Shown in pieces: positions 54,918 through 63,168 of a DNA stretch of 64,000 bases. The stretch's first letter is position 1. Each line of letters starts with the position of its first letter. Position numbers and translations under genes: made by a program. Source of the stretch: an uncultured Pelagibacteraceae bacterium (GTDB lineage: Bacteria; Pseudomonadota; Alphaproteobacteria; Pelagibacterales; Pelagibacteraceae); assembly GCA_902540275.1 (NCBI GenBank), contig CACBMB010000003.1:62001-126000 (forward strand), in the 5' to 3' direction. The notes under the pieces were generated by a model. The model had not been told where the DNA came from, did not search any database, and worked only from the letters and a program-made list of their open reading frames with translations.

Positions 54918-56366
54918 ATGACCATAGGATGGTGCTTTGATAATACTTATTCTAAATTACCAAATTCATTTAAAGAAAATATAAACCCTGTTCCTGTAAG
55001 AAAACCTAAGCTAGTAATACTTAACAATGTTCTTGCTAAAGAGCTTAATTTAGATTTTTCAAGTTTAGATAATAAAAAAATTTCAGAATTATTTTCAGGT
55101 AATTCACTTCCTGAGGGAAGTGATAGTATTGCCCAAGCTTATGCTGGTCATCAATTTGGTCACTTTACTATGTTGGGTGATGGAAGAGCAGTTTTGATTG
55201 GAGAGCATTTATCAAAAAATAAAGATAGATACGATATTCAGTTTAAAGGCTCCGGTAAAACTGCTTTTTCAAGAAATGGTGATGGAAGGGCTGCATTAGG
55301 TCCAATGTTAAGAGAATATATTATTAGCGAAGCAATGCATAATTTAGGTATTCCAACTACAAGAAGTTTAGCAGTTGTTAGAACGGGTGAAGAGGTAATT
55401 AGAGAAACATCATTACATGGAGCTGTACTTACACGGGTTGCATTAAGTCATATTCGAGTTGGAACTTTTCAATATATTGCTGCTAGACAAAAAAGAGATG
55501 AGCTGGAAATGTTGTTTAATTATGTTATTGAAAGACACTACCCAAATATTAAAAGTTCAAAAAAAAAACCAATAGATCTTCTAGAGATTGTCTTAGACAA
55601 TCAAATTGATCTAATAGTAAATTGGATGAGAGTTGGTTTTATACATGGTGTGATGAATACGGATAATATGAGTATATCTGGAGAGACTATTGATTATGGT
55701 CCATGTGCCTTTATGGATGTTTATGACCCAAAAACTGTATTTAGTTCAATTGATCAAATGGGAAGGTATGCTTATTGCAATCAACCTGTTATTTGCAAAT
55801 GGAACTTAACCAGATTTGCAGAATGTTTAATTCCATTAATTGATCATGATCAAAAGAAAGCAATAGAACAAGCTACAGAAATAATTGATACTTTTGAAAA
55901 AAAATATGAAGAAAAGTGGCTTAATATGATGAGAGATAAGTTGGGTCTTTTTGGTGTAGATGATAAAGATAAATCTTTAATTTTAGATCTGCTTACTTGG
56001 ATGCATCAAAAAAAAAAGGACTACACAAATACTTTTTGTCATTTAATGAATTTAGAAAACCAAAAAGATAGAGACTTTGAGGATAATGATTTTCAAAATT
56101 GGAAAAAAAGATGGCAAGATAGATTAAAAATAAAAAATAATACCCCTGAAAAATTTATAAAATTAATGAGAAGAGTGAATCCACTTGTGATACCAAGGAA
56201 TCACAAAGTTGAGGAAGCCTTAAGCGAAGCTAATCAAGGAAATTTAAAACCAACTATTCAATTTTTAGAAATACTAAAAAATCCTTATAATGAAAAAAAA
56301 AATATTGATGAATATCAAATGCCCTCATTATCAAATAAAAATTATAAAACTTTTTGTGGAACTTAG
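54918..56366 (+). CDS. selO: SelO/YdiU family protein AMPylator
   Basis: Pseudokinase-fold enzyme that adds AMP to proteins, linked to redox stress. 482 residues, typical of the bacterial form. Motifs: QAYAGHQFGHFTMLGDGRAVLIGE, FKGSGKTAFSRNGDGRAALGPMLREYI, GVMNTDNMSISGETIDYGPCAFMD (metal-binding Asn/Asp), RFAECLIPLI, and NPLVIPRNHKVEEAL. The selenocysteine seen in animal SelO is not expected; the protein ends FCGT. It follows fdsA after five bases. Confidence 0.95.
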   Translation: MTIGWCFDNTYSKLPNSFKENINPVPVRKPKLVILNNVLAKELNLDFSSLDNKKISELFSGNSLPEGSDSIAQAYAGHQFGHFTMLGDGRAVLIGEHLSKNKDRYDIQFKGSGKTAFSRNGDGRAALGPMLREYIISEAMHNLGIPTTRSLAVVRTGEEVIRETSLHGAVLTRVALSHIRVGTFQYIAARQKRDELEMLFNYVIERHYPNIKSSKKKPIDLLEIVLDNQIDLIVNWMRVGFIHGVMNTDNMSISGETIDYGPCAFMDVYDPKTVFSSIDQMGRYAYCNQPVICKWNLTRFAECLIPLIDHDQKKAIEQATEIIDTFEKKYEEKWLNMMRDKLGLFGVDDKDKSLILDLLTWMHQKKKDYTNTFCHLMNLENQKDRDFEDNDFQNWKKRWQDRLKIKNNTPEKFIKLMRRVNPLVIPRNHKVEEALSEANQGNLKPTIQFLEILKNPYNEKKNIDEYQMPSLSNKNYKTFCGT

Positions 56367-56384
56367 TTTAATTTACCAATTCAA

Positions 56385-57083
56385 TTAAAGTGTTTTCCAA
56401 TTTTTAAAAGGGGTAACTAAATGCTCCATATTCTCAGAATTTTTCGCAGCTATAAAAATATCTGCTGATAATGATATCCTATCGTTATTTTTTACATTTG
56501 GTTGAGTTTGATGTGATGTTTTTGAGGGAAAAATTACTATTTCATCCTCTTTAGCCTCAAACACTATGGCGCCACTATTTGCTATATTTCTTTTCTTGAT
56601 GATTTCTTTTTTGTTAGAACTTGGTGATAAAAATAAACCAGGTAAAAATTCATTATGTTTAGTTTCGTCTACAAAAAGTAAATTTGCATCTCCTTCACTT
56701 TTTTTAAGATAATACGCAAAAGATAAGTGAGATTGTAAATGTTTGTGTAAAGCAATATTTTCTTTTTCCCTTGAAATTGTAGCCCAAGATCTTTGAATAA
56801 ATATTTCTAATTGGTTATGATCAATTTCAAGAACATTCAAATATTCTATAATAGCTTTTTTTACTTCTAAAAAAAAATCATCGAATATAGGATTATTGTG
56901 AATATATTCAAAACCTTGAGTATCTCCTGTCCATGCACTTGATTGATTCTTATAATCTATATTTTTACTTTTTTTTTCCATAGTAAAAATTTCTTCAATC
57001 ATTTTCTTTTTTATTTCATTGGTGAGATTAATTGTTGATTTAAAGATTGTTAACGGAAAAAAATTTAAAACTTGTCCCATCAA
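56385..57083 (-). CDS. Putative 2OG-Fe(II) oxygenase (TIGR02466-like)
   Basis: 232 residues with the double-stranded beta-helix pattern of the TIGR02466/2OG-FeII_Oxy_5 family: SSAWTGDTQGFEYIHNN, SWATISREKENIALHKHLQSHLSFAYYL (first metal region ALHKHLQSHLSF), NLLFVDETKHNE, and the second metal region VIFPSKTSHQTQPN followed by RISLSADIFI. Its start overlaps the stop of the upstream FAD oxidoreductase by four bases, suggesting the two act on related substrates. Substrate unknown. Confidence 0.72.
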   Translation of the reverse strand: MMGQVLNFFPLTIFKSTINLTNEIKKKMIEEIFTMEKKSKNIDYKNQSSAWTGDTQGFEYIHNNPIFDDFFLEVKKAIIEYLNVLEIDHNQLEIFIQRSWATISREKENIALHKHLQSHLSFAYYLKKSEGDANLLFVDETKHNEFLPGLFLSPSSNKKEIIKKRNIANSGAIVFEAKEDEIVIFPSKTSHQTQPNVKNNDRISLSADIFIAAKNSENMEHLVTPFKNWKTL

Positions 57084-58183
57084 AGCACGTAAGGTTCAGG
57101 TCTAGCTTTTTTACCCAGAACTCTTTCTACAGCCATATTTGAAATATCTATTGACTGATAAGCACCAGTTGTAATTAATTCTGTTAAAGCTCTTCCTATA
57201 CCTGGAGCCTGCATCAATCCTCGACCGGTAAAACCTGTGGCTAAATATACATTATCAAATTTTGGATGTTTGCCTACTACCGCATTATTGTCTAATCTAT
57301 TACAATCATAATAACCAGCCCATCCCCCTGTCAATTTAAGTTCTTCCATTGCAGGTATTCTTTGTGCCAATGCAGGCCAAACAAGTTCCTCAAAATCATC
57401 CCATGCAGGTTCAAGGTCATCAGCATCAAAAACAGATTTTGGTGATCCAGCTAAATATTCTTTTCCTTCCGGTCTCCAATAAACGCCGGTAGTTAAATCA
57501 CCTGTCAAAGGCATTTCAGGAATATGTTTTGGACACTTTACTCTAAACACAGTATGTTTTTGAGGCTCAACAGGTATATCTTCTAAAAGTTCTTTAGTCC
57601 AACATCCTGCAGCTGAAATAATTGTTTTTGCTTTTATTTCTGAGAGAGATTTTACTTCTCCCTTAACAAATTCAGCACCAAGTTCTGCAGCTTTACTTTT
57701 TAAGGCACTATGAAACATAAAAGGATCAATCCAGCCCTCACTTTTATTATCAGTAAATGTTGCAGTTTCAATTCCATCACTGTTTATATATGGAAAAAAT
57801 TTTGTAAGTTCCGATCCTTTAATATTTTTTGTACCAGCTTCACATGCTTTATGATTTTCCAAAGCTTTGTATTGTTCCTCTGCATGTTCTTGACCAAACA
57901 TCAATAAATATCCATTTGTAACCATACTTGCTGTTGGTTTAGGATTTTTTTCAGTTTTAAGCAATTCAGGTATTTGAAAAATAAATTCTCTCGCAAATTT
58001 TCCAAGTAAAATATTTTCCTTTTGAAAAAATTGTCTTCTAAAACCACCAAGCGAGAGTGGAAAAGATGCAGATTTATATGTTGGATCTCTTTCAATTACT
58101 TTAACTTTTCTGCCCTCTTTAGACAAAAAATAAGCTGTTGCAGCTCCGATTATACCACCACCAACAATTACAACATCATCCAT
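57080..58183 (-). CDS. FAD-dependent oxidoreductase, FOXRED1/DAO-like
   Basis: 367 residues of the D-amino-acid-oxidase fold. FAD Rossmann motif VVIVGGGIIGAATAYFLSKEG (shown in part: VIVGGGIIGAATAYFL) at the start. The C-terminal region WAGYYDCNRLDNNAVVGKHP, ATGFTGRGLMQAPGIGRALTEL and SIDISNM resembles the human complex I assembly factor FOXRED1 more than monomeric sarcosine oxidase, as I recall those sequences. A sarcosine/dimethylglycine oxidase role is the main alternative, which would fit downstream of the creatinase 12 kb away. Paired with the oxygenase-like gene. Confidence 0.78.
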   Translation of the reverse strand: MDDVVIVGGGIIGAATAYFLSKEGRKVKVIERDPTYKSASFPLSLGGFRRQFFQKENILLGKFAREFIFQIPELLKTEKNPKPTASMVTNGYLLMFGQEHAEEQYKALENHKACEAGTKNIKGSELTKFFPYINSDGIETATFTDNKSEGWIDPFMFHSALKSKAAELGAEFVKGEVKSLSEIKAKTIISAAGCWTKELLEDIPVEPQKHTVFRVKCPKHIPEMPLTGDLTTGVYWRPEGKEYLAGSPKSVFDADDLEPAWDDFEELVWPALAQRIPAMEELKLTGGWAGYYDCNRLDNNAVVGKHPKFDNVYLATGFTGRGLMQAPGIGRALTELITTGAYQSIDISNMAVERVLGKKARPEPYVL

Positions 58184-58669
58184 TTAATTTAATATAAATA
58201 AGTTAAAATTCAGAAATAGTGCATAGCAACACCAAAGTAAATAGGGAATCATTAAATAATAACTTACAAAATTGACACGTTTAAACCTTATAATAAGAAT
58301 GATTATTAAAGAAATCAGAATCATCAAAACGACTAATGCTAAAAATATTTGATGAAAAGCAAAGAAGACAATACTCCAAGTTGTATTAAAAATTATATGA
58401 ATAAAATAAATATAAACTGTATTCATGTCTCGATTCTTTGAATGCCAAAAAAACCAGATGGCTAATGTCATCATCAAATACAAAGTAGTCCAGACAGGAG
58501 CAAAAGCCCAATCAGGTGGATTGAAATTTGATTTTATAAGCTGTGAATACCAAGGTTCTTTAAAACTAATTGTCGCCATTCCCCCAATAAATGATGCTGA
58601 ATAAGTAATAATGAAGAATAGAAAAAACGATATAAATTTATTTTTTAACATTTTAGTATTATACATCAC
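58184..58669 (-). CDS. tspO: TspO/MBR family tryptophan-rich sensory protein
   Basis: 161 residues, five predicted membrane helices. Family pattern: FIGGMATISFKEPWYSQLIKS, NPPDWAFAPVWTTLYLMMTLAIW, FHIIFNTTWSIVFF-like IIFNTTWSIVFFAFHQ. Binds porphyrins and cholesterol-like ligands; in Rhodobacter it modulates light and oxygen responses. The start may be the second in-frame ATG (MLKNKFIS, 58649-58651), which leaves 24 bases to the divergent SDR start. Located at the edge of a putative photo-oxidative lipid locus. Confidence 0.9.
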   Translation of the reverse strand: MMYNTKMLKNKFISFFLFFIITYSASFIGGMATISFKEPWYSQLIKSNFNPPDWAFAPVWTTLYLMMTLAIWFFWHSKNRDMNTVYIYFIHIIFNTTWSIVFFAFHQIFLALVVLMILISLIIILIIRFKRVNFVSYYLMIPYLLWCCYALFLNFNLFILN

Positions 58670-58675
58670 TATAAA

Positions 58676-59443
58676 ATGAATAAAAAAACTATTTGGATAA
58701 CAGGTGGAAGCACGGGTATTGGCAAGGCTTTAGCGGTAAAATTTGCAAGTAAAGGATGGAATGTTGCAATTTCAGCAAGAAGAGAAAATCTACTTAAAGA
58801 GATTTCAGATAATAATGAAAATATCCATGGATTTCCATTAGATGTAACTGACAAAAAAAGATGTAAAGAAGTTTTTGAACAAATAAGAAATAAATTTCAA
58901 AGTGTTGATGTATGTTTTTTTTCTACAGGAACATGGAATCCAAAAAAAGAAAAAGATATTGATGTTGAACAAATAGAAGATGTGTTTAAAGTAAATTTTT
59001 TTGGAACATTAAACAGTATCAAGGCTGTAGAAAAATATTTTAAAAATAAGAAAGAAGGTATCATTACAATTGTTTCATCTATTGCTGGATATAGAGGTTT
59101 ACCAAATTCAACTGGTTATGGACCGTCAAAATCAGCGTTAAATAATTTAGCAGAAAGTTTATATTTTGATTTTAAAAGATCTAATGTGCGAGTTTGCCTT
59201 GTATCACCAGGATTTATTAAAACTCCAATGACTGATAAAAATGATTTTAAGATGCCTTTTTTAAAAACTACAGACTATGCAGCTGAAAAAATATATGACG
59301 GTTTGATAAACAAGAGAGTTTTTGAAATTCATTTTCCAAAATCTCTTACTATCATACTTAAAATACTTAGTTTTTTACCAAGTAAAATTTATTTTGCTTT
59401 AGTTGGTAAGATGACCAAATATCAAAAAAAGACTAGTCTTTAA
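58676..59443 (+). CDS. Short-chain dehydrogenase/reductase
   Basis: 255-residue classical SDR: cofactor loop WITGGSTGIGKALAVKFASK, catalytic Ser in TIVSSIAGYRGLP, and YGPSKSAL for Tyr/Lys. A hydrophobic C-terminal end (ILKILSFLPSKIYFALV) suggests membrane association. The usual NNAG is replaced by FFSTGTW, an oddity. Convergent with the DUF3833 lipoprotein gene (11-base overlap). Similar SDR genes accompany CFA-synthase/DUF1365 clusters in other proteobacteria, so a fatty acid or lipid substrate is a plausible inference. Confidence 0.87.
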   Translation: MNKKTIWITGGSTGIGKALAVKFASKGWNVAISARRENLLKEISDNNENIHGFPLDVTDKKRCKEVFEQIRNKFQSVDVCFFSTGTWNPKKEKDIDVEQIEDVFKVNFFGTLNSIKAVEKYFKNKKEGIITIVSSIAGYRGLPNSTGYGPSKSALNNLAESLYFDFKRSNVRVCLVSPGFIKTPMTDKNDFKMPFLKTTDYAAEKIYDGLINKRVFEIHFPKSLTIILKILSFLPSKIYFALVGKMTKYQKKTSL

Positions 59444-59981
59444 CAAAGACAACTGTCAATTCAGCAACTTTAAAACCAAATTTAGTCATGGTTGCTTTAT
59501 TGATAGCAACACGTTCATCTTGTTTGAATATCCAATCATCAAATGTAATTTTCATTTCTTTTCCTTTAACTGGAACTAAAAGAACATACTCAAACTTAAA
59601 TGCTGGTCCATAGGAATAGCCTTTTGCTTTTCCAACAACATCACCTGCAGTGCCTTCATAATTATTCTCATCAATTTTATTTATTTGCCATTGTCTGGTT
59701 TGAATTTCGCCGTCATCCCAATTAAATTTTTCGTCAAGAATAAGTTGTTTTCCATCCCATTTTCCATTTAAGTCAGCGGAAAACTGTCTTATAACTTTAC
59801 CAGATCTATTTTGGAGAACACCCCATGCCTTTACATTTCCTGACAAATATTCCTCAATAATTAATCTAGGTTGTTTATTTTTAAAATCTTCTGGTTTCAT
59901 AGAGATATTTTTAGAACAACTTGTAATTAAGAATAAAGAAATTATCAATAAAATTGATTGGATAGATTTTATATCACGCAT
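59433..59981 (-). CDS. DUF3833 lipoprotein
   Basis: 182 residues. A lipoprotein signal peptide with lipobox LITSC (Cys22) is clear. The mature part shows the DUF3833 pattern: LIIEEYLSGNVKAWGVLQNRSGKVIRQFSADLNGKWDG (core GNVKAWGVLQNRSGKV), FNWDDGEIQTRQWQI, GTAGDVVGKAKGYSYGPAF and MTKFGFKVAELTVVF. Function unknown; lipocalin-like beta structure is likely. Member of the cfa/DUF1365 operon, 13 bases after cfa. Confidence 0.87.
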   Translation of the reverse strand: MRDIKSIQSILLIISLFLITSCSKNISMKPEDFKNKQPRLIIEEYLSGNVKAWGVLQNRSGKVIRQFSADLNGKWDGKQLILDEKFNWDDGEIQTRQWQINKIDENNYEGTAGDVVGKAKGYSYGPAFKFEYVLLVPVKGKEMKITFDDWIFKQDERVAINKATMTKFGFKVAELTVVFVKD

Positions 59982-59994
59982 TTATTTCCTTTGG

Positions 59995-61173
59995 TTATTT
60001 ATTTTGAATTGAAAATTGTATTAGGTCGATATTTTTAGATTTAAAGCCAGCTTCACAGTAGCATAAATAAAATTCCCACATTCTTTTAAAAGTTAAATCG
60101 AAACCATGATTTTTAATTTTATCCCATTTTTTATTAAATTCATTTCTCCATAAAGTTAATGTGCTAGAGTAATGATCTGCATAAGAATCATATGATTTTA
60201 TGCTCAAATCGTTATCTGATACATATTTATTTATACTGTTTTTGCTTGGAAGGAATCCCCCTGGAAAAATATATTTTTGAATAAAGTCTTGTTTTTTTTT
60301 ATATCTATCAAATAAACTATCGTCTATTGTAATCGCTTGAATAGCAGCAGTACCACTGTGGGCTAAATTTTCTTTAATAGTTTTAAAATAATTTTGTAAA
60401 TAATTTTGTCCGACTGCTTCTATCATTTCAATTGAGGCAATGGAGTTATACTTATCTTTTAAATCTCTGTAATCTTTTATTTGAATATTTACTTTTTCAT
60501 TTAAACCACATTTATAAATTCTTTCTTTTGCATATTCGTACTGTTTTTTAGAAATAGTGATGCAATCTAACTTTACATCGTATTTTTTTCCTAAATATTC
60601 AGCAAACCCTCCCCAACCACATCCGATCTCCAAAACTTTATCTCCATTCTTAGGTTTGATTAAATTAATTAATTTTTGATATTTATTTTTTTGGGCGTCA
60701 TATAAATTTTGATTTTTTTTTTCAAAAATTGCACTTGAGTATGTGAGAGTTTTATCTAACCAAAGTGAAAAAAATTCATTTCCCAAGTCATAATGTTTAG
60801 CTATGTTTTCTTTACTTCTACTTTTTGTATTTTTTACTAAGGCATTTTTAAAAAAATTTATTATTGGTAAATCTAATAATCCTGAAAATTTATAAATTAT
60901 CTTTATATTTCTAGCAGTGATTTCAATTAAATTTGATAAATTATTTGTTTCAAATTCTTCTCTCATATATGACTCAGCAAAACCAATACTCCCACCTTTA
61001 ATTAAATTAAACGTAAAGTTAGGTTTCTTTATTTTTATATAAGCCTTTAAAGAATGTTTAGGATTTCCAAATCTTATTAATTCACCATCTAATTTTTTTA
61101 TTTCTAAATATCCATTATTAATTTCTTGTAAAATCTTAAATACTATTTTATCCGATATACTGTACAAATTCAT
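59995..61173 (-). CDS. cfa: Cyclopropane-fatty-acyl-phospholipid synthase family methyltransferase
   Basis: 392 residues. SAM-dependent methylation of unsaturated acyl chains in membrane lipids. N-terminal lipid-binding domain, then NIAKHYDLGNEFFSLWLDKTLTYSSAIF, SAM motif VLEIGCGWGGFAEYL, ITISKKQYEYA, ASIEMIEAVGQ and KYIFPGGFLPS, ending with RMWEFYLCYCEAGFKSKNIDLIQF. It could make cyclopropane or methyl-branched (furan precursor) acyl chains; these activities cannot be told apart from sequence alone. Coupled to DUF1365 through TAATG. Confidence 0.92.
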   Translation of the reverse strand: MNLYSISDKIVFKILQEINNGYLEIKKLDGELIRFGNPKHSLKAYIKIKKPNFTFNLIKGGSIGFAESYMREEFETNNLSNLIEITARNIKIIYKFSGLLDLPIINFFKNALVKNTKSRSKENIAKHYDLGNEFFSLWLDKTLTYSSAIFEKKNQNLYDAQKNKYQKLINLIKPKNGDKVLEIGCGWGGFAEYLGKKYDVKLDCITISKKQYEYAKERIYKCGLNEKVNIQIKDYRDLKDKYNSIASIEMIEAVGQNYLQNYFKTIKENLAHSGTAAIQAITIDDSLFDRYKKKQDFIQKYIFPGGFLPSKNSINKYVSDNDLSIKSYDSYADHYSSTLTLWRNEFNKKWDKIKNHGFDLTFKRMWEFYLCYCEAGFKSKNIDLIQFSIQNK

Positions 61174-61931
61174 TAATTCTCAAAAGTAATATTATTTTTA
61201 ATTTTTAATTTTTTCTTTATAAATTTTATTCCTTTAGTCCACAATTTAAACGCTTCAAAATGTATCGCTGAAATAATTTTAAAGGTCATTAATGGATGTT
61301 TTAAATACGATTTCATTAATTCTGCACTTGTGAGATCTGCTCTTTTACCATCTTGAGAAGCAAATAGTATTTTCTCATTTGATTGATATTGATCAATTAT
61401 GACTGATATTTTTTCTGAAGGTTTTAATATTCTAAAAAAATAATTACAATTCATTTCAATAAATGGTGAAACATGAAATTTTTTTTCACAATTATGTTGT
61501 AAAAGATTATCATTTTCAATTTTAAAAATATAAGTATGCTGTTCTCCAAATGTATTTTTAACCTCATATAATATTGAAATTAACTTTTCATTATTATTAT
61601 AAATATAAAAAACACTTAAAGGATTAAATACATAACCTAAAATTCTTGGATAACATAAAAGTTTAATCTTAATTTCTTCAGCATCTATATCGTTTTCTCT
61701 TAAATTTTTTTTTACCCACTCAATAAGAGATGTTCCATCTCTCTCACCGTGATCTTTATCAAAAAAACTAATAAGGTTAAATCTATTGTAAGAAAAGAAA
61801 TTAATTTTTTTATCTAAAGTACTTAATTCTGATAAATCAATTAAAAGTGAAAATACTTTATATCTAAAAAAATGTATCCTTGGTTTGAATCTTTTGTGAA
61901 CAACTGTACCGTTATAAATTGAACTAATCAT
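61173..61931 (-). CDS. DUF1365 protein
   Basis: 252 residues. Conserved pieces: SIYNGTVVHKRFKPRIHFFRYKVF (core VVHKRFKPRIHFFRY), FDKDHGERDG, LLCYPRILGYVFNPLSVFYIY, VKNTFGEQHTYIF and FHVSPFIEMNCNYFF. The family is nearly always encoded between a COG2907 flavoprotein and a CFA-type methyltransferase, exactly as here. Reported to be involved in modified fatty acid formation in Rhodobacter; chemistry uncertain. Overlaps both neighbours. Confidence 0.9.
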   Translation of the reverse strand: MISSIYNGTVVHKRFKPRIHFFRYKVFSLLIDLSELSTLDKKINFFSYNRFNLISFFDKDHGERDGTSLIEWVKKNLRENDIDAEEIKIKLLCYPRILGYVFNPLSVFYIYNNNEKLISILYEVKNTFGEQHTYIFKIENDNLLQHNCEKKFHVSPFIEMNCNYFFRILKPSEKISVIIDQYQSNEKILFASQDGKRADLTSAELMKSYLKHPLMTFKIISAIHFEAFKLWTKGIKFIKKKLKIKNNITFEN

Positions 61932-63162
61932 TAAGGTTTTTTAGCATTTCAATAGATGATTTTATTCCATCTTCATGAAAACCGTAACCAAAATAACTAC
62001 CACAAAAAAGAATATTTCTTTTATTTTGTAAATTATTAAGTTTGCTCTGATGATCTAGCGCTAACTGATCAAAATATGGATGGGTAAATCTTACTTTTTT
62101 TAGTATCTTTGATTGATCTATTTCATAATAGGGATTTAAAGTAAGAAATATATTCTCATCACATTTTAAATTTTGTAATAAATTTAACCAGTATGTAATT
62201 GAATTTTTTTCAATCTCATCTTTTTTCAAAGATGAATTCCATGAACTCCATGTTTTTTTATTTTCAGGCATTGCTTTCTTGTCTGTGTGAATATAAGCAA
62301 CATTTTCTCTATAACTAAACTTTGATAAAATTTCTCTTTCCTCATTAGTTGGATTATCAATTAAGGACAGTGCTTCATCAGCATGTGTTGCTATAACAAC
62401 TTTATCATAATTAAAAAACTCGCTTTCTCCACCATAAAATAAATCTATACCTGAGGATTTACTTTTGATTTTGTTAACAGCATAATTTTTAAAGTGTTCT
62501 CCACTTATCTTTGAAAGAATATTTTGCACATAAGATCTACTTCTGTTTTTAATTGTGTACCATTGAGGTCTATTTTTTAATTTAAATAATCCGTGATTTT
62601 GAAAAAATTTTAAAAAAAAATTTAATGGCATTTGATTTGCTTCGTAAGGAGGCATAGACCAAATAGCAGAAACCATAGGAATTAAGTGGTAATTTATAAA
62701 TTCTTTTGAGAGTTTTTCTTTCTCTAAAAAATTACCAAGTGTTACATTTTCATTAAACTTATCAAAAGTATCACACTTTTTGTAAAATTGAATTATATCA
62801 TAAAACATTCTTAAGAATTTAGGATTAAATAAATTAGATCTGTTTGCAAATAAGCCATTTAATCCTTTGCCACAATACTCAAACATTGTATTTCTTAATG
62901 AAACAGAGAAAGACATATCGCTTTTTTCTAATTCAATTTTATTTTCATTAAAAAATTTAACTAAATTTGGATATGTTCTAAAATTAAAAACAATAAATCC
63001 AATATCTACGGCAACTTTTTTAGTACCAATGTTTAGATCTATTGTATGTGAATGACCTCCAAAATGATTTCCTTTTTCAAATAAATCAACATGATGTTTT
63101 TTCGATAGATAATATGCAGCACTTAAACCTGAGATTCCTGAACCAACAACAGCAATTTTCAT
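61924..63162 (-). CDS. COG2907 FAD-dependent amine-oxidase-like protein
   Basis: 412 residues. FAD-binding opening IAVVGSGISGLSAAYYLSKKH, then LFEKGNHFGGHSHTIDL, VDIGFIVFNFRTYPNLVKFF, KVVIATHADEAL and the C-terminal NILFCGSYFGYGFHEDGIKSS, all typical of COG2907 flavoproteins. Probably oxidises or desaturates modified acyl chains with the CFA-type enzyme. It begins only six bases after the gcvP stop, so the operon may continue from gcvP. Confidence 0.9.
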   Translation of the reverse strand: MKIAVVGSGISGLSAAYYLSKKHHVDLFEKGNHFGGHSHTIDLNIGTKKVAVDIGFIVFNFRTYPNLVKFFNENKIELEKSDMSFSVSLRNTMFEYCGKGLNGLFANRSNLFNPKFLRMFYDIIQFYKKCDTFDKFNENVTLGNFLEKEKLSKEFINYHLIPMVSAIWSMPPYEANQMPLNFFLKFFQNHGLFKLKNRPQWYTIKNRSRSYVQNILSKISGEHFKNYAVNKIKSKSSGIDLFYGGESEFFNYDKVVIATHADEALSLIDNPTNEEREILSKFSYRENVAYIHTDKKAMPENKKTWSSWNSSLKKDEIEKNSITYWLNLLQNLKCDENIFLTLNPYYEIDQSKILKKVRFTHPYFDQLALDHQSKLNNLQNKRNILFCGSYFGYGFHEDGIKSSIEMLKNLND

Positions 63163-63168
63163 TAATTG

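Noticed and set aside
57080..58183. Calling the FAD protein a sarcosine oxidase completing the creatine route
   Set aside because: The C-terminal motifs fit FOXRED1-like proteins better and it is not linked to the creatinase operon; kept only as an alternative.
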